Assembly: GCA_963377175.1 (NCBI GenBank) | Contig: CAUJNA010000480.1 | Location: 589,364 to 653,363 of the forward strand | Source: Effrenium voratum | Lineage: Eukaryota; Sar; Dinophyceae; Suessiales; Symbiodiniaceae | Length of the DNA: 64,000 nt | Reading direction: 5' to 3' | In this document: positions 36,974 through 49,190 of the stretch, piece after piece | Layout: each line of letters starts with the position of its first letter | Position numbering within the stretch: the stretch's first letter is position 1 | Program-made: the position numbers and the translations under genes | The notes under the pieces: generated by a model | Told to the model about the DNA's origin: nothing | Database searches by the model: none | The model's input: only the letters and a program-made list of their open reading frames with translations

Positions 36974-38334
36974 GTTGGAATGATGTGGGTGATGTCGTGG
37001 CAAAGGGCTGGCATGCCTGCAGGTTGGCAACCCGGCATCAAAGCACTGGAAATCCTGGAATGATGTGCGTGATGTCGTGGCAAAGGGCCGGCATGCCTGC
37101 AGGTTGGCAACCTGCAGGCATCAAAGCACTGGAAATCCTGGAATGATGCAGGTGATGTTGGTGGCAAAGGGCCGGCATGCCTGCAGGTTGGCAACCTGCA
37201 GGCATCAAAGCACAGGCAATCGTGGAATGATGCAGGTGATGTTGGTGGCAAAGGGCCGGCATGCCTGCAGGTTGGCAACCTGCAGGCATCAAAGCACAGG
37301 CAATCGTGGAATGATGCAGGTGATGTTGGTGGCAAAGGGCCGGCATGCCTGCAGGCATCAAAGCACGAGAAATCCGAATGATGCAGGTGATGTTGGTGCA
37401 GGTTGGCAACCTGCAGGCATCAAAGCACGGGTAATCCTGGAATGATGCAGGTGATGTCGGTGGCAAAGGGCCGGCATGCCTGCAGGCAACCTGCAGGCAT
37501 CAAAACACAGAAAATCCTGGAATGATGCAGGTGATGTTGGTGGCAAGGGGCCGGCATGCCTGCAGGTTGGCAACAAGGCCGGCATGCCTGCAGGTTGGGA
37601 ATCTGCAGGCATGAAAATACGGGAAATGCTGGAATGATGCATGTGATGTTGGTGACAAAGGGCCGGCATGCCTGCAGGTTGGCAACCTGCAGGCATCAAA
37701 ACACGGGCAATCCTGGAATGAGGCCGGTAATGTTGGTGGCAAAGGGCCGGCATGCCAACCTGCAAGCATCAAAGCACGGGGAATCCTGGAATGATGCAGG
37801 TGGTGTCGGTGGCACAGGGCCGGCATGCCTGCAGGTTGGCAACCTGCAGGCATCAAAGCACGGGAAATCCTGGAATGATGCAGGTGAGGTAGGTGGCAAA
37901 GGGCCGGCATGCCGGGCAATCCTGGAATGATGCGGGCAATGTTGGTGGCAACGGGCCGGCATGCCTGCAGGTTGGCAACCTGCAGGCATCAAAGCACGGG
38001 CAATCCTGGAATGATGCGGGCAATGTTGGTGGCAACGGGCCGGCATGCCTGCAGGTTGGCAACCTGCAGGCATCAAAGCACGGGCAATCCTGGAATGATG
38101 CGGGCAATGTTGGTGGCAACGGGCCGGCATGCCTGCAGGTTGGCAACCTGCAGGCATCAAAGCACGGGCAATCCTGGAATGATGCGGGCAATGTTGGTGG
38201 CAACGGGCCGGCATGCCTGCAGGTTGGCAACCTGCAGGCATCAAAGCACGGGCAATCCTGGAATGATGCGGGCAATGTTGGTGGCAACGGGCCGGCATGC
38301 CTGCAGGTTGGCAACCTGCAGGCATCAAAGCAGG
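36974..38334 (+). repeat. 84-bp palindromic tandem array 1
   Basis: About 16 units. Each has a near-perfect palindrome with 14-base arms (ATGCCTGCAGGTTG, one central G, then the complement) and a linker with AAAGCAC, ATCCTGGAATGATGC and GTGGCAA. The last five units (37921-38334) are nearly identical at exactly 84 bp. Earlier units are diverged and some lack a palindrome arm. The period is a multiple of three, so several frames on both strands stay open for up to 232 codons without being genes. Confidence 0.95.
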
Positions 38335-38589
38335 CTGCAGGCGCTAACATTTGGACAGTTGCGTGTGCACTGAAAGGTCAGTGCGAAAGGTCAGAGCGAA
38401 AGGTCGGAGGGATAAACCATGGCAGGCATCAATACAAACCTTCTGAACGCGCACAATCGCGCGCACACACACACACACACACCTCAGTGTCTCATGGCCC
38501 TTCAGACATAGGTTCAGAACTCAGTCCTTTACCCCGCATTCTGCCAAATACGCCGGCATTCTGTGCTTTTGAACGTGGGCCTCCACCTT

Positions 38590-38700
38590 AACACCAACTG
38601 CTTTGGCTAATTCAGAACGACGGCCACCCGGGCTGCTGCTGAGGGTCGCGACGGTGTTAGCTCCGTCTCGGAACTTGAGCTCCGCAGGATCAGCGATTTG
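38590..38700 (-). CDS. Weak candidate exon
   Basis: After an AG acceptor the frame LQIADPAELKFRDGANTVAT continues to SSSPGGRRSELAKAV. Third-position GC is moderate, about 60 percent. No family recognised; both strands are open here. Confidence 0.25.
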
Positions 38701-39891
38701 CAAACCTGCCAAGGCTGTCATCCAAAAAATACCTCAGTGGCGGCATGGCGCTAAACTGTGCACCGGTCAAGTACGCAAATCGTCTAACTCGGAAAATCAG
38801 CGAATCGTTCAGCAACACACGCCAAAAGCCAACCCCGTACCAACCTCCTGGGATGCAAACAAGTGGCGACTGAGTTGCCCAAACCTCAGGCGTGGCTGGT
38901 ACCCACAAAAGACCGGAACATAAAAGCACAGTCTTTTGGTTCCATAAATGGGTCATGTATATGGTTGAGACCGTCCAAATACATCTGCCAGGCCTGCACG
39001 ACATTTGCTTGCAAAATGCAAGGGTGCTAGTCAAGGATGAATAAAAGTACACAAATACAGCTATCAAATCAGATTGCACCCTTGTGCATTCAAGTGCTGC
39101 TATCTAGATAGATATCAGAATTGTTGTTCCTGCTCAATGTCGGGGAATGGGAAAGGATTCGTAGCTGAGGGGTGATTTGGTGGATTCCCTACGTGTACAA
39201 CCCAAGTGCGCCAACCACGCCAAACCACGAACCCGCGGCAACTGCGTCAAGCTACAAGTTCGCAACGGGCCAAATTCAGTCTGAACTCATTCGTGTCCTA
39301 CTGTGACCATCCATATCCATATCTGGATCCAAAACCCCCTGGTTCAGTAGTACGAGGTTTGGAGGCAACGCCGTTCTCTTGATCCGCCAGGTTGAAGAAT
39401 CCAGGGTCGATATTGGGGGGATGAACCGCACCAGGGGTGGCACACATTAGGCAAATCACAAAAGCTTACCATCTGGGCTTTAGGGAAGCTCTGAGTGAAG
39501 GGACCTTGAGCTCGTTTTATCCCCGGGTATGCTCGTGAACTCTGATGCGCTCAAATGATAGCAGCCGTTGACGACCTAGTTGCCCAGCGACCCAACCAAA
39601 CAAAAAAGGAAAAAGGGCTTTTGCTGAACAACTTGGTATAGCCCGGCAAGCCTGCGATTCAACCCTCTAAGGACAAAAGCGGAGCAAAGATTTCAAATCC
39701 CCCTACCTTCAGGGAGGGTGGGCCCAATTCCGTTTTCTTTGCAGGGAAGCTAAAATAATAAATGGAGATCTCCGAAAACCCGTTGAACCCCCCCCTATCC
39801 TAAACTCATGAAACAAGTGGCCCCCTGTTTGAACCTGGTGCCCGCTGGTGCCTGGTGCTGCCTTGCGCCGTCTGTTCAAGGCGCACGTCAC

Positions 39892-39964
39892 TCGACTCCT
39901 TCCAAGCAGCACCTCCTCGAAGCGCTGCCGGGCTTCGCCGGCGCTGGCCGCGCTCCGAACATCC
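39892..39964 (-). CDS. Candidate internal exon
   Basis: One base plus 24 codons, AG before G at the start and GT after the end. It encodes DVRSAASAGEARQRFEEVLL, with about 80 percent third-position GC and likely helical. Unknown family. Confidence 0.5.
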
Positions 39965-40814
39965 CTGCGCCTTGGCCCAGCACGTGAAGCTCCGAGATGC
40001 TCCGAGATCTGACCTTTGTTTGGTGACGTGAAGCCATCGCCTTTTAGCCCATTTTTGTTTGTGGTGATGTTCCATGAAGGCAACTAGAAGGTATCCCTCC
40101 AAAAATTGCGGCTTCGCTTCTGAGAAACTATGCGTGATGGGAGATTTGGAGCTGGTCGACAAATGGCCTGCCAGGTGCATCTCATTGGAAAATTACGCCA
40201 CCCTGTAGAAGCTCACAAAGCTCCCGAGTTAGCCAAGTAGTGTATGACTGAATGGTCTGAGACCTCAAAAATGGCAGACAAGTAAACAGCATAAGCACTA
40301 TGTAGATATAAGTTATAAGTAACTACATCTGGCTTCAAACGTCTTGAACATTAACACATATCTTTCCACTTGTGTACCGAAATTAGTAGTTATGTGCAAA
40401 TTAGCACCCCGTGCAATATGCAGGGTTGGTCACGGATGAACTCAACGAGGTTGGCTATATGCACTATGATGCAACATATTTCTTCGGAGAAAGAGGAGAA
40501 GCACCTACCTGATGATGGGCTGGCGGTGCTGTACTGCCAATGGACAACTTGTTGGCAATGGTATGCTGGTTCTGAACCATCTGAAGTATCCAGAACCTCT
40601 CAAATCCTGTTGCGCTTGAACAACCAAGAAACAACAACGCACGTACAGTATTGCCCGAACTTGTTGTGGTTGCGGATGAAAATGCGCGGTTTGCTCAGGG
40701 GCCCGTTTGATGGGTTTTAAACAAAACAGGTACCAGCTCGCAAGGGACATCCTAGAACCCATTTGCTAGAACCCACTGAAATTAGCAGCATGCAGCATGT
40801 CCAACAGTCCGACG

Positions 40815-40906
40815 GTCCGGCTGCCACTAGGGCGCACTGGTACTTGGAGCCTCCGCAACTGCTCCGTGACGTTGCGGAAAAGCTGAACATCGACCCGACG
40901 ATGCAC
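40815..40906 (-). CDS. Candidate internal exon, 3' boundary uncertain
   Basis: Starts after CAG at GTG in phase 0 and reads VHRRVDVQLFRNVTEQLRRL then QVPVRPSG. Base use favours this frame over the overlapping plus-strand frame of 71 codons. Unknown family. Confidence 0.45.
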
Positions 40907-41555
40907 CTGCACCGAAAGAGGACAGGTTATATGCTGAGGCGCTATCGCCGCATTTCACTTGGACTACTTGCCTGGTGATGCGAAAATGCCAACAACCCCA
41001 GTTCAAGGATGTCCTAAGGATGTGCCCCAATACCTATCCCGCTATGAGAACTTTCTGTGATACCGCGAGCGGGGCGACAATGGCCTTAAGCTCACCTAGC
41101 AGATTGCGTATCTGGAGGTTCGTCCGCAGGAACTTTCCCAAGCATCTGCAAGCGTGATGAGGCGAACAACCTCGGTGCTTCAATGCCGGCTTCACCTCGA
41201 GTGCTTGCATGAGGAATTGCCTTGACAGTGGCCTGTTTAAATCAGCCGTGCCCTCTAGGCTAAGCAGGTAAAGGGGGGCCTTACTTCCGGATGTTTTTTG
41301 ACCCAAGCTTGAACTGCACTTTAGTTCGGAGGAGGCGTCCCCGGACATCGATCAAACCCCTGGTCGGCGAGAACACGCGCTTAAACACGGGGCGTTCAAG
41401 CTCTTGTTACTTGGCATAGTTTTGGCTTCAAGGTCTGGGACTGCCAGTCTTGCAAGGTTTTGGAAGTGCAGAAGCCCTGAAGGGGGGCCCTCCATTCCTT
41501 TCTTTCCACAAAAAATGGTACCGCACCATACCCTCCCGTCGCCCCGGAGCAAAAC

Positions 41556-41682
41556 TTGCAGCCGGCGAGCGTGTCCGCGCCGTTCGCTTGGGCTTCGGCC
41601 AGGGTCGGCTGCAGAAGTCCAGGGCGAAGTCGGCAGTGGTGCGGTTCACCACATCCAGGCGGCCCTCGAAACACCGCAAAGC
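41556..41682 (-). CDS. Candidate internal exon
   Basis: Forty-two codons plus one base between CTCAG/G and a GT donor. Contains ALRCFEGRLDVVNRTTADFA and DFCSRPWPKPKRTARTRSP. Third-position GC is high in this frame only, although a 329-codon frame overlaps on the same strand in another phase. Unknown family. Confidence 0.5.
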
Positions 41683-42199
41683 CTGAGGCAAAGATCGCAG
41701 CCAATGCATTTTTCCAGCTCGTGGCTTCCATGCTGCTCTCCTGACAGGTCTGACTTCCGCTGCCTCCCAGTTCAGTTGATGAATGGTTGCCTTCATGGCC
41801 TGATGTGAAGAGTGCCGTGATTTTTGGAGAACACTCGGACTGGTGCGAACGCTTCCCCTTCCTTCCCCTCTGGCTTTTGCTGTCCAGAGACGTTGACTTG
41901 TTTTGCTGGAATTGCATTGTTTGTTGTAGCCCACCTTTGTACATGCCTTCGGCTTTAGGTTGCATAGCCGCCATCACGCAGGAACCAACGCAAAACAAGA
42001 ATCCTAACCGTCCTCTGCAAACATCACGCCACCAAAGGACAACTCGCAAAGAAAAACATAACCTGAAAGGTGCTTCTGTTTGAAACCACAAAAAAGGAAC
42101 GTTTAGGTAGGTAGCCGCCAAACTATCCCGCCTGCAGTACATCATCGGGGTTGCAGGACTGTGCGCCGGAGAAAGTGAGGCAACCCGCCAGCACCACAC

Positions 42200-42285
42200 C
42201 TGGCAGGCGGAACGATCAGGAAGCTGTCCAGAAAGCCGTTGATGCAAGCATGGCGATTCAAGACCGATGATTCCAAGTTTCTTTC
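42200..42285 (-). CDS. Candidate internal exon
   Basis: The frame NRHACINGFLDSFLIVPPA ends at CCAG/GTGTGG, a good GT donor. The acceptor is not clear. Same strand as the exons at 41.6, 40.9 and 39.9 kb; they may belong to one gene, but I could not connect phases. Confidence 0.35.
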
Positions 42286-43904
42286 TGTGTGGATTCTTGC
42301 TGAAGTTCTTTGAGTTCCAACACATGATATTGCCCATAAATGGTAGAACGAGCCACCCCCCCCCCCACATATCGGTCGAAAGCACCCTGGCCTGTCAGTA
42401 TGGAGCGGGCTCCACTTTGGCCATGACGCGCCTGTGGGCAACAGCCATAGGTTGATTGGATTGGAACAAGCTGCAGGGTAAAACCTCAAGCTTCAACTGA
42501 AAAGCGCCCAAAACCCATGCTCCTCAAGCCTGACCTCAAGCAGTAGGACCGCCTACTAAAGTAACCAACCAGTCTTGCCTTTGGCACTTCGCAACTAGGT
42601 GTAAGCAGGCGGTCGCGACAAATCAAGTAACTGTCAATCCTCTGTAGTTTCCTTTTGGGTCGGATTGATGATCTCTCAACATGTTCAGCCATAACTCCGA
42701 GACACCCACACACTTACATAAGTGTCATTCAACTGTGTGATTACACTTCAGGTATATGGATGGAGCCTTTTATGACAGCTCCTTACTTCCATATCCGTCC
42801 CATTCCACATGTGCCAGTAAGCTGTGGGACATGTCCATGTCAACCCATCAACTGTCACTTGTGCCTTTGCGTCACAAATTCTCAATGATGCTCAATGAAT
42901 TGGGCGGCGCATGTCCCGACTTGCATGCCAAGCGGCTGGCACACGCGCAGCAGGGCATGGTCTCACCATGCCGGAGCATTCAAGTCATACAAAGACTTTT
43001 GTGGTCTGCAGCTGGTAAACGCACAAAGCTCTTTCTAATCTCCTTCTGCAGAGCAAGATGTTCCCTCTACCTCATGAATTCTCAAAGTCAGCATCTCAAT
43101 CAGTCTCAAGCCAAAGGACTCAGCATTGCTGTCATGCGACGTTGGTTTGTGGCCAAGGACAAACAATAAACAGTACCGGACCACTTGGAGGTGGGGTCAA
43201 GCACGGGGCACATCTCGGCTGGCAAATTGAAAAATATTCTTGCCGTGTAGTCTGCCACATGCTGCTTCAAATGTTGTTTGCATGCACGTTGTTGTCCAGA
43301 GTCTATTTGGCATCAAGCACGTCACACATGTGCAAGGAACGGATTTGCCTCTGAAGACACATTTGTTTGAAGAGTTCCTCCGACAAACATTCCTCTGTTT
43401 TTTGAGGTGCTGTCTATTTGTGATGCAGCGCTCAACATGGGCTCCTTGCTTCTGCAGCGGCTGCGGATGGGTGCATCATGGCGCGTCCGGTCGAGGGAAC
43501 CATCTGGGTCGTTTGCGGAAGCTTGCGACTGCAAGTTTACTTAAAACTGATTTAGGTTCCATAGCAGAAACTTCAAGTCGCAAGATTCTTATGCCGCATG
43601 GCACCACCCCTACATATTGCAACATTATGCAATGATTCCTGCAAGTCCGAGGTGGGGCAGAACTAGCGTCCCTTCGCCCACCAAGTGCCCTGCTCCCTGT
43701 TTCCCTGAAGCAGGGCTACAACAACTTCGCGAGCAGGAAAAAAGCAAGTAGAACAGCCCCACTTTTCCCACACTTGCCCCACTTCAAATGAAATCTGAGG
43801 GGCACCTACCATGTTCCTTCAGACTTACGGCCGGCGCTACGGGGGGAATTACCCAAAAGCTTCTGTCTTAGCCGCAAAAACTTACGGCCGGGGCCACCTC
43901 ACAC

Positions 43905-44970
43905 TTGCGGGGATCCGAGGGCGCAGCCACAATGTTTTTGAAGGTGAGGCCTGAGAGTCCGAAGGCTTTGGCATCCCGGAAATTTGAATGAAACACCAGT
44001 TCCCTTGAGGCGAACTTACGCCGTGGTACCGAAGGTTTGAACAAGCTGACGTGCCGTGACGGCGGCAATGCCCTGCATGCTGAACTAGCTGTGAGTACAT
44101 GCTTGATGCTTGGGCATTCCCGTCCTCATCACTGTCCAAGCATATCACACAGGTCCAACGCGTCACTTGGCACATCCCAAGTAGAACGCTACGAGCTTGC
44201 GGCTTGATTGGAACATGCTTCACTTTCCCCTGGAAGCCACTAATAGAACAGAACGCTTTGTGCGCTAGGCTGGATGCTTCAGGAATCGCGATGCCTCCAG
44301 AAACGGCCTCCTGGGGCAGCATGTCGCCCAGGGTGAAGGGACCTTAGCTTGCAATGAATAGGCTGGGGCGCCCGACAAAACCTGTCGGCAAACAAGTGTT
44401 GACCCTTTTGCTGGAAGTTGAGGTTCTGGGATGCAGCTTACACCCTGCTTCTTGACCACAAATAAGGGGACTTCTGTGCCACACTGAGAAGCTTGAGCTT
44501 CCTTCCTTCTTCTCAAACACCTACAGGATTGACACGGCTCTCTTTCTGCTTTGTTGCTTCCAAGCGACAGGGCTCCGTGGGACGACCACTTTCCTGTTTG
44601 GAGGGAACTCCTGACACTTCCATGATTGCTTCAGGAGGGAAAGCGATAAGGTCAAAAGAATCAGACTTCTGCATGGAGGTTCGGCCCAAGCAAACAGCAA
44701 AGAAGCTTAGCAATGAAACAACAAACCTTCATTGCGAACGTAGACAAGATCGCACCTCATGGGATCAGGTACGCGGACAAGTCTCGGGCTGCGCCGCATC
44801 TGAAGAGTCTCAGGCAAGATCTGGGCCGTGACACGAAACCGGGGCATGAAAGCCTCACCTGCCGGGACTATCACAAAGAATGAGTCTCCCAAAGAGGGGC
44901 GGGCCCTGTACGTCTCCACTGGGCAGAATGGTTCGGTTGCGGAGCTGAAAGGCAAGAATATGGTCAGAAC
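43905..44970 (-). CDS. Possible multi-exon gene of unknown function
   Basis: Three open segments on the same strand look protein-like: 44740-44950 (ETYRARPSLGDSFFVIVPAG, then MPRFRVTAQILPETLQMRRS and VRVPDPMRCDLVYVRN), about 44590-44680 (KSDSFDLIAFPPEAIMEV) and about 43905-44000 (GLTFKNIVAAPSDPRK). Splice dinucleotides can be found at plausible places but third-position GC is only about 60 percent, so the segments could be partly decayed. No family recognised. Confidence 0.35.
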
Positions 44971-45439
44971 GCTCATTTGGTTTTAGATCTATTTGTGAAT
45001 TGCCCTATCAGGTCGCGTTGTAGATTAAGAAATGCTTCCTGTCTGCCACCAGTTTTGACTTGGCAGTATGGGGTTGGTCACTGTCTGCCAACCTGTGATG
45101 ACTGACTGGTCCCTCACGATTCCCTCACAGGATCATTCATGAGGAACGCAATATTGGACATCCTGGTGCTCTTTTCCTACAGGCTGGGATGCCCATTTGC
45201 GGAAAGGGGCACCTTCAAGGGCCGGCAACTCCCCGGCTTTGCTAAGCCAAAACGGGGGCCTTTGTCTGCTGAGCCCCTCGACCCTTGGATGTGCCTTTCA
45301 ACGCGGGTCTTAATGACGAGAAAGGTCGGACTCCAAAATACTTGTGACATTGAGTGCCCTCAAAAGGTGGGCTCAATCACATCAACCTCCAAATAATTCT
45401 ATCAACCCGCCTCCAACAACAACATGCAACAAGGATCAT

Positions 45440-45525
45440 TTTGATGGGCGCAGTGCGTGGTCTGAGGGCGTCCCATTCACGCGAGCCTCGTGCAAGCGCC
45501 GATGCAGCTCTGCACAGGAGACGGC
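45440..45525 (-). CDS. Candidate internal exon
   Basis: Starts after GCAG/GCC in phase 0 and reads AVSCAELHRRLHEARVNGTP then SDHALRP. Third-position GC is about 73 percent, higher than in the overlapping frames. Unknown family; the exon at about 45.9 kb on the same strand may be its 5' neighbour. Confidence 0.45.
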
Positions 45526-45756
45526 CTGCCGAGGGAGGCCTGCTTTTGGCGTAACCCCGGGCCAAAAAACCGGAAACCACACTTGTCGAGGGAGCATCAA
45601 TCCCTCTTCTTACGCTCCTTCTCTCTCCCTCTCTCTTAGGGGGGGGAGCGATTTACAGCTTGGTTGCATTCATACAGAAATACAACCTAACTGCCACGCA
45701 AAACTTGAACCAAGGTGAAACCAGGCCTCATCCCCAGAAGAGCAGCCCACCAAAGT

Positions 45757-45772
45757 CCCCCCCCCCCCCCCC
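45757..45772 (+). repeat. Poly-C run
   Basis: About 15 consecutive C between the candidate exons at 45.5 and 45.9 kb. Similar G/C homopolymers occur at about 1127-1140, 13267-13283 and 34670-34681. Confidence 0.9.
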
Positions 45773-45864
45773 AAGCGCATATTCCCAGCTCGACTGCAAG
45801 CTTCAGCTTGGAAGACATACTCATCACCTGATGCTGGAAGCCCGTGTCCGCGCTCATGTGTCAG

Positions 45865-45941
45865 TTTTTTGTTCGGCACCAGCTTCAAGCCAAGGACCCC
45901 AAAGTGTCAGCGTGTCTCGGCTGAGCTCGGTGGCGCTGGTC
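45865..45941 (-). CDS. Candidate 5' exon
   Basis: ATG followed by TSATELSRDTLTLW in a GC-rich frame; the frame then continues in poorer sequence. The ATG may be a start or an internal methionine. Unknown family. Confidence 0.35.
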
Positions 45942-45999
45942 ATCCCTCCAGCACACGGCAACCGAAAAATAAAAGGGCTATGAAGTGCACACAAGTGTT

Positions 46000-48511
46000 G
46001 GAATAAGGGGCTGGGAATGAATTTCAGTCGAGAATTTGGAAAGGTCTGCCACTGATATTAAACTTGCCCGCAATTGCCGCAAGCCTGGTCCGCCCTCCAT
46101 CACCGGCGCAACCAATGAATTCCCTTTGAGTTAGGCGTCATTGCTTGCATATGCCAAGCACTAAGCACAGAGAGGAATCGAATGCGAAATGCAACCGGAG
46201 AAAAAAAAAGAAGAAAAAAAAACGCCCTCTCCGCATCGTGACCGCCCCACCCTATTCGGCCTCAAAAGGGCCAGCCTGGAACCTGGGCTGAACTAAATCA
46301 GCATCACCCTCGTGCATTTCCGCATGTGAAATCATGGGACGAGTCATGTGGTCAGGTATCTTCGTTCTCAAGGAATCCTAGGGTGTTGAAAGCAGTTCGT
46401 GGTACATGGGCTAAAGCCGGGAATGGCCCTCTGTTGCCTCATGCAGTCGCGGATGAGTCAAAATCAAGATTTCCTTTGGGGAGTGCAAGCTTAGTTTGAA
46501 TGCAGTGCTCCCATGTTTTCAGATCCAAATGAGATCACCCACTACTGTCACTACTCATTGAGCATCGCAAATGTGCTCAGCACGTGACCAAGCTCTCCCA
46601 AGTTGCTGAGGTTGGCAGGTTTTAGGGTCCCTTAGTTTCCTCTTGGAGTAGAACTTCACTCAAAAATTGGCCCACCCGGTGACATGAAAACCCCAAACAG
46701 GAAAACAGATCAAGAAAGAAGCCCGCAGCTTCTTTTCGCGTATTTGCCGAATCCATCCCACGAAACAGAACTTTTGGGCCCCGGCTCATTAAACCCTTGT
46801 CCTCTGTGCCCCAAGCTTTTAGGCATTTGGCGGTTCCTGTCCCAGGCAGGATCCCGCACGGGCCCGGGTATGACTCTGGCGATCCAAATCGATGTGAGCA
46901 TTCGCTACGAAGGCAATCAATCTGCGAGGCAAAAGCACAAGATGCCACCCTGTCAGGGTCACTCCAAACTGTTTTAGCATCTGGGCCTTAGGTCTGGCAA
47001 CCAGGCTTTTCAGCAGCACCGAGCTGAGACAGGAAAATGCAGTCGTACATTGGACAAAACCGGTCTGTAGAACTTCATTTAACAATATCCCCCTTTCTCG
47101 CCACTTCGAAGGGTTCACGCCTAATGATATATGTTTAACTTTCTTGCGTGTGTGACCTAAACTTTGCAGAACCCCACTGGCAAATATCGCGGAGACCGTG
47201 GTGGTGGAACGGTTGGCAAAACTCCATCATCCAAAATCCTAAGCATTTTTGGCCAAGACATGCCGCAAAACTGAGCCAGGCACCTCTGACCAGTGGCCTG
47301 TCGATGCGAAAACTGCGAGTTTGCTGATATTTCCAGCTTTACAGAATGGTTCTGGATGCTTCCCCCCCCGCGTGCCTTAATTGTGTGTGGCAACTGTTGC
47401 TCACTCCCTAGCACCCCGACACTCATACCGCAAAAGCGCGATGGCGATGGCGTCAACTCCAGGGCCTGTAAGTTGGCAACCAAAGGTCCATGAGCAACCA
47501 AGGGCACAGAATATAATACTTGTAAACACACACATATATATATATACATAAATAAGTTCATCCGCATGTGTATCCGCATACACATGTGTATATAGTATAT
47601 AGTGTAATGTCTGAAACCCTTGTGAGTGGGAAAATGTAGGCGCACACAAGTAAAAACTTTCAGCTGCGCTGCGTGCAGCTGAGAGCCCTCAACCCAGTGA
47701 CCTTGTCAATGCTACAAGTGAATGCACAGTTTGGGCTTAGCCAAGGATAGACCCCAACGCCTCTACAGGCCGCTGGAACAAGGTGGGAGAGGTCTGAGGG
47801 GTTCCTTTTGGTGAAACCCAAATGTTTGCAAGCTCTCCTCTCGGTGGCAACACAAGGGCCTTTCTGCTAGCTCTCGACTGCAGGACCCATTTCGGTTTCT
47901 CATGTGGGTCGGAAACACATCCCGAGCCTTCACCTGCAGGAAACCATCAGCGTAGTCAAAGAGCTCTCGTGTCCCCTGCGAGGCGACAAGGCAACCGAGC
48001 CCAAAGAGCAAATCAATTTACATGTCCAAAGCTGAATGTAACCCTTCGGGTACTGTACCTGCTGTGGCCGCTCGCTATTCTTTTCGTGGGGCAGTGTTGC
48101 TACGGTAACCTTTTCGCGGACACACCTCGTAAGCCCAACTCAATGAACATTCCGCCATGTAGGCATAGAAACTTGCAACTTGTCATTACGCGCGCAGCAT
48201 GCAAAATGCAATTCCGCAGCACCAGTTCAAAAGCTGCAAACTTTCAGTACAAACATTGCACATTACTCCTCACAGCCCCCGGTCGCTACACACACACATG
48301 CTTATAAATATCTTGGCAGGCTAATGCAGCTGACACAAAGACCGCTTCACGGCGAGTTCTGACACCTCTATAAATGGCTTTCACTACGCAACAGTACAGA
48401 AGTCGAAGCCAAATCGGGAACAGCATCAAGCTGACCCTCAAGAGCCACAACATTTTGTTCTCGGTTGGAAACTGTGGCAGTTGGGCCAAAGGCCGCAAAA
48501 GAGTTAATTAC
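46000..48511. other. Stretch without a recognised gene
   Basis: A-rich tract at 46200-46222 and a short TA run at 47532-47545. No exon-like segment passes the frame, base-use and splice-site tests on either strand. Confidence 0.45.
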
Positions 48512-49190
48512 AAGAATGACATTGACGATCAAACTTGATGGGAATTGGAGTAGTTTTCAACCAGTCAAAAACGCGCCCTCCGCTAAGCGTCGCTGGTAGG
48601 GCTATTGCCCCTTCCGCGAGGATGGCCACGGGCAAAATGATGCTTGGAGCAACGCCTGAAAAGTGGTCTGAGCACGGCCGAACAAGCGAATCTGCACAAC
48701 ACACGCCAACAGCACTCCACAGCGTGTTGGCAGCATGCCAGTAGTTCGCCAGCAACATGCTAGAAAGGTGAACGCCGAGCGATGACCCCATAGGGCGTGC
48801 TGCGGCTGGCCAAGCGCCATGCCAGCGCAACACGTGAAAGCTTCTGAGCAAGCTCAAGAAGACATGTCCCAACAAGATTGATGTGACAAACAAGCCTCCT
48901 GTTGTAGACATATCAGTTCACAAGCTGACAAGCACGGATACTACACTTGATAAAGGCCAAAAGGCCGGAGCGTATGACTTCTGTGTATGAGGCTCCTGTC
49001 ATCAGTAAATACAACTCTTTGCCTGCGATGATAAACACGTTTTCTTCCACTCGAAGGTTCAGCCACAAGTTGCACAAGTCTTTCCACAAGGCGCAAGCGC
49101 ACTTCCCAGCCAGTCCCCCAGGCCAGTACTAGGCTCTTCTTTGGAGGTCGAAAGAGATACGGCGCATTCGGAGATAATATGTGACCGTTG
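48512..49190. repeat. Dispersed repeat family R1, copy 2
   Basis: Collinear with 11679-12521, starting at the same AAGAATGACATTGACGATC and ending with the GCATTCGGAGA block. It is about 165 bp shorter because of internal deletions. Frames are not conserved between copies. Confidence 0.75.

Noticed and set aside
37853..38591. Frames of 165-232 codons in array 1
   Set aside because: Same cause; the predicted proteins are just the repeat unit translated.
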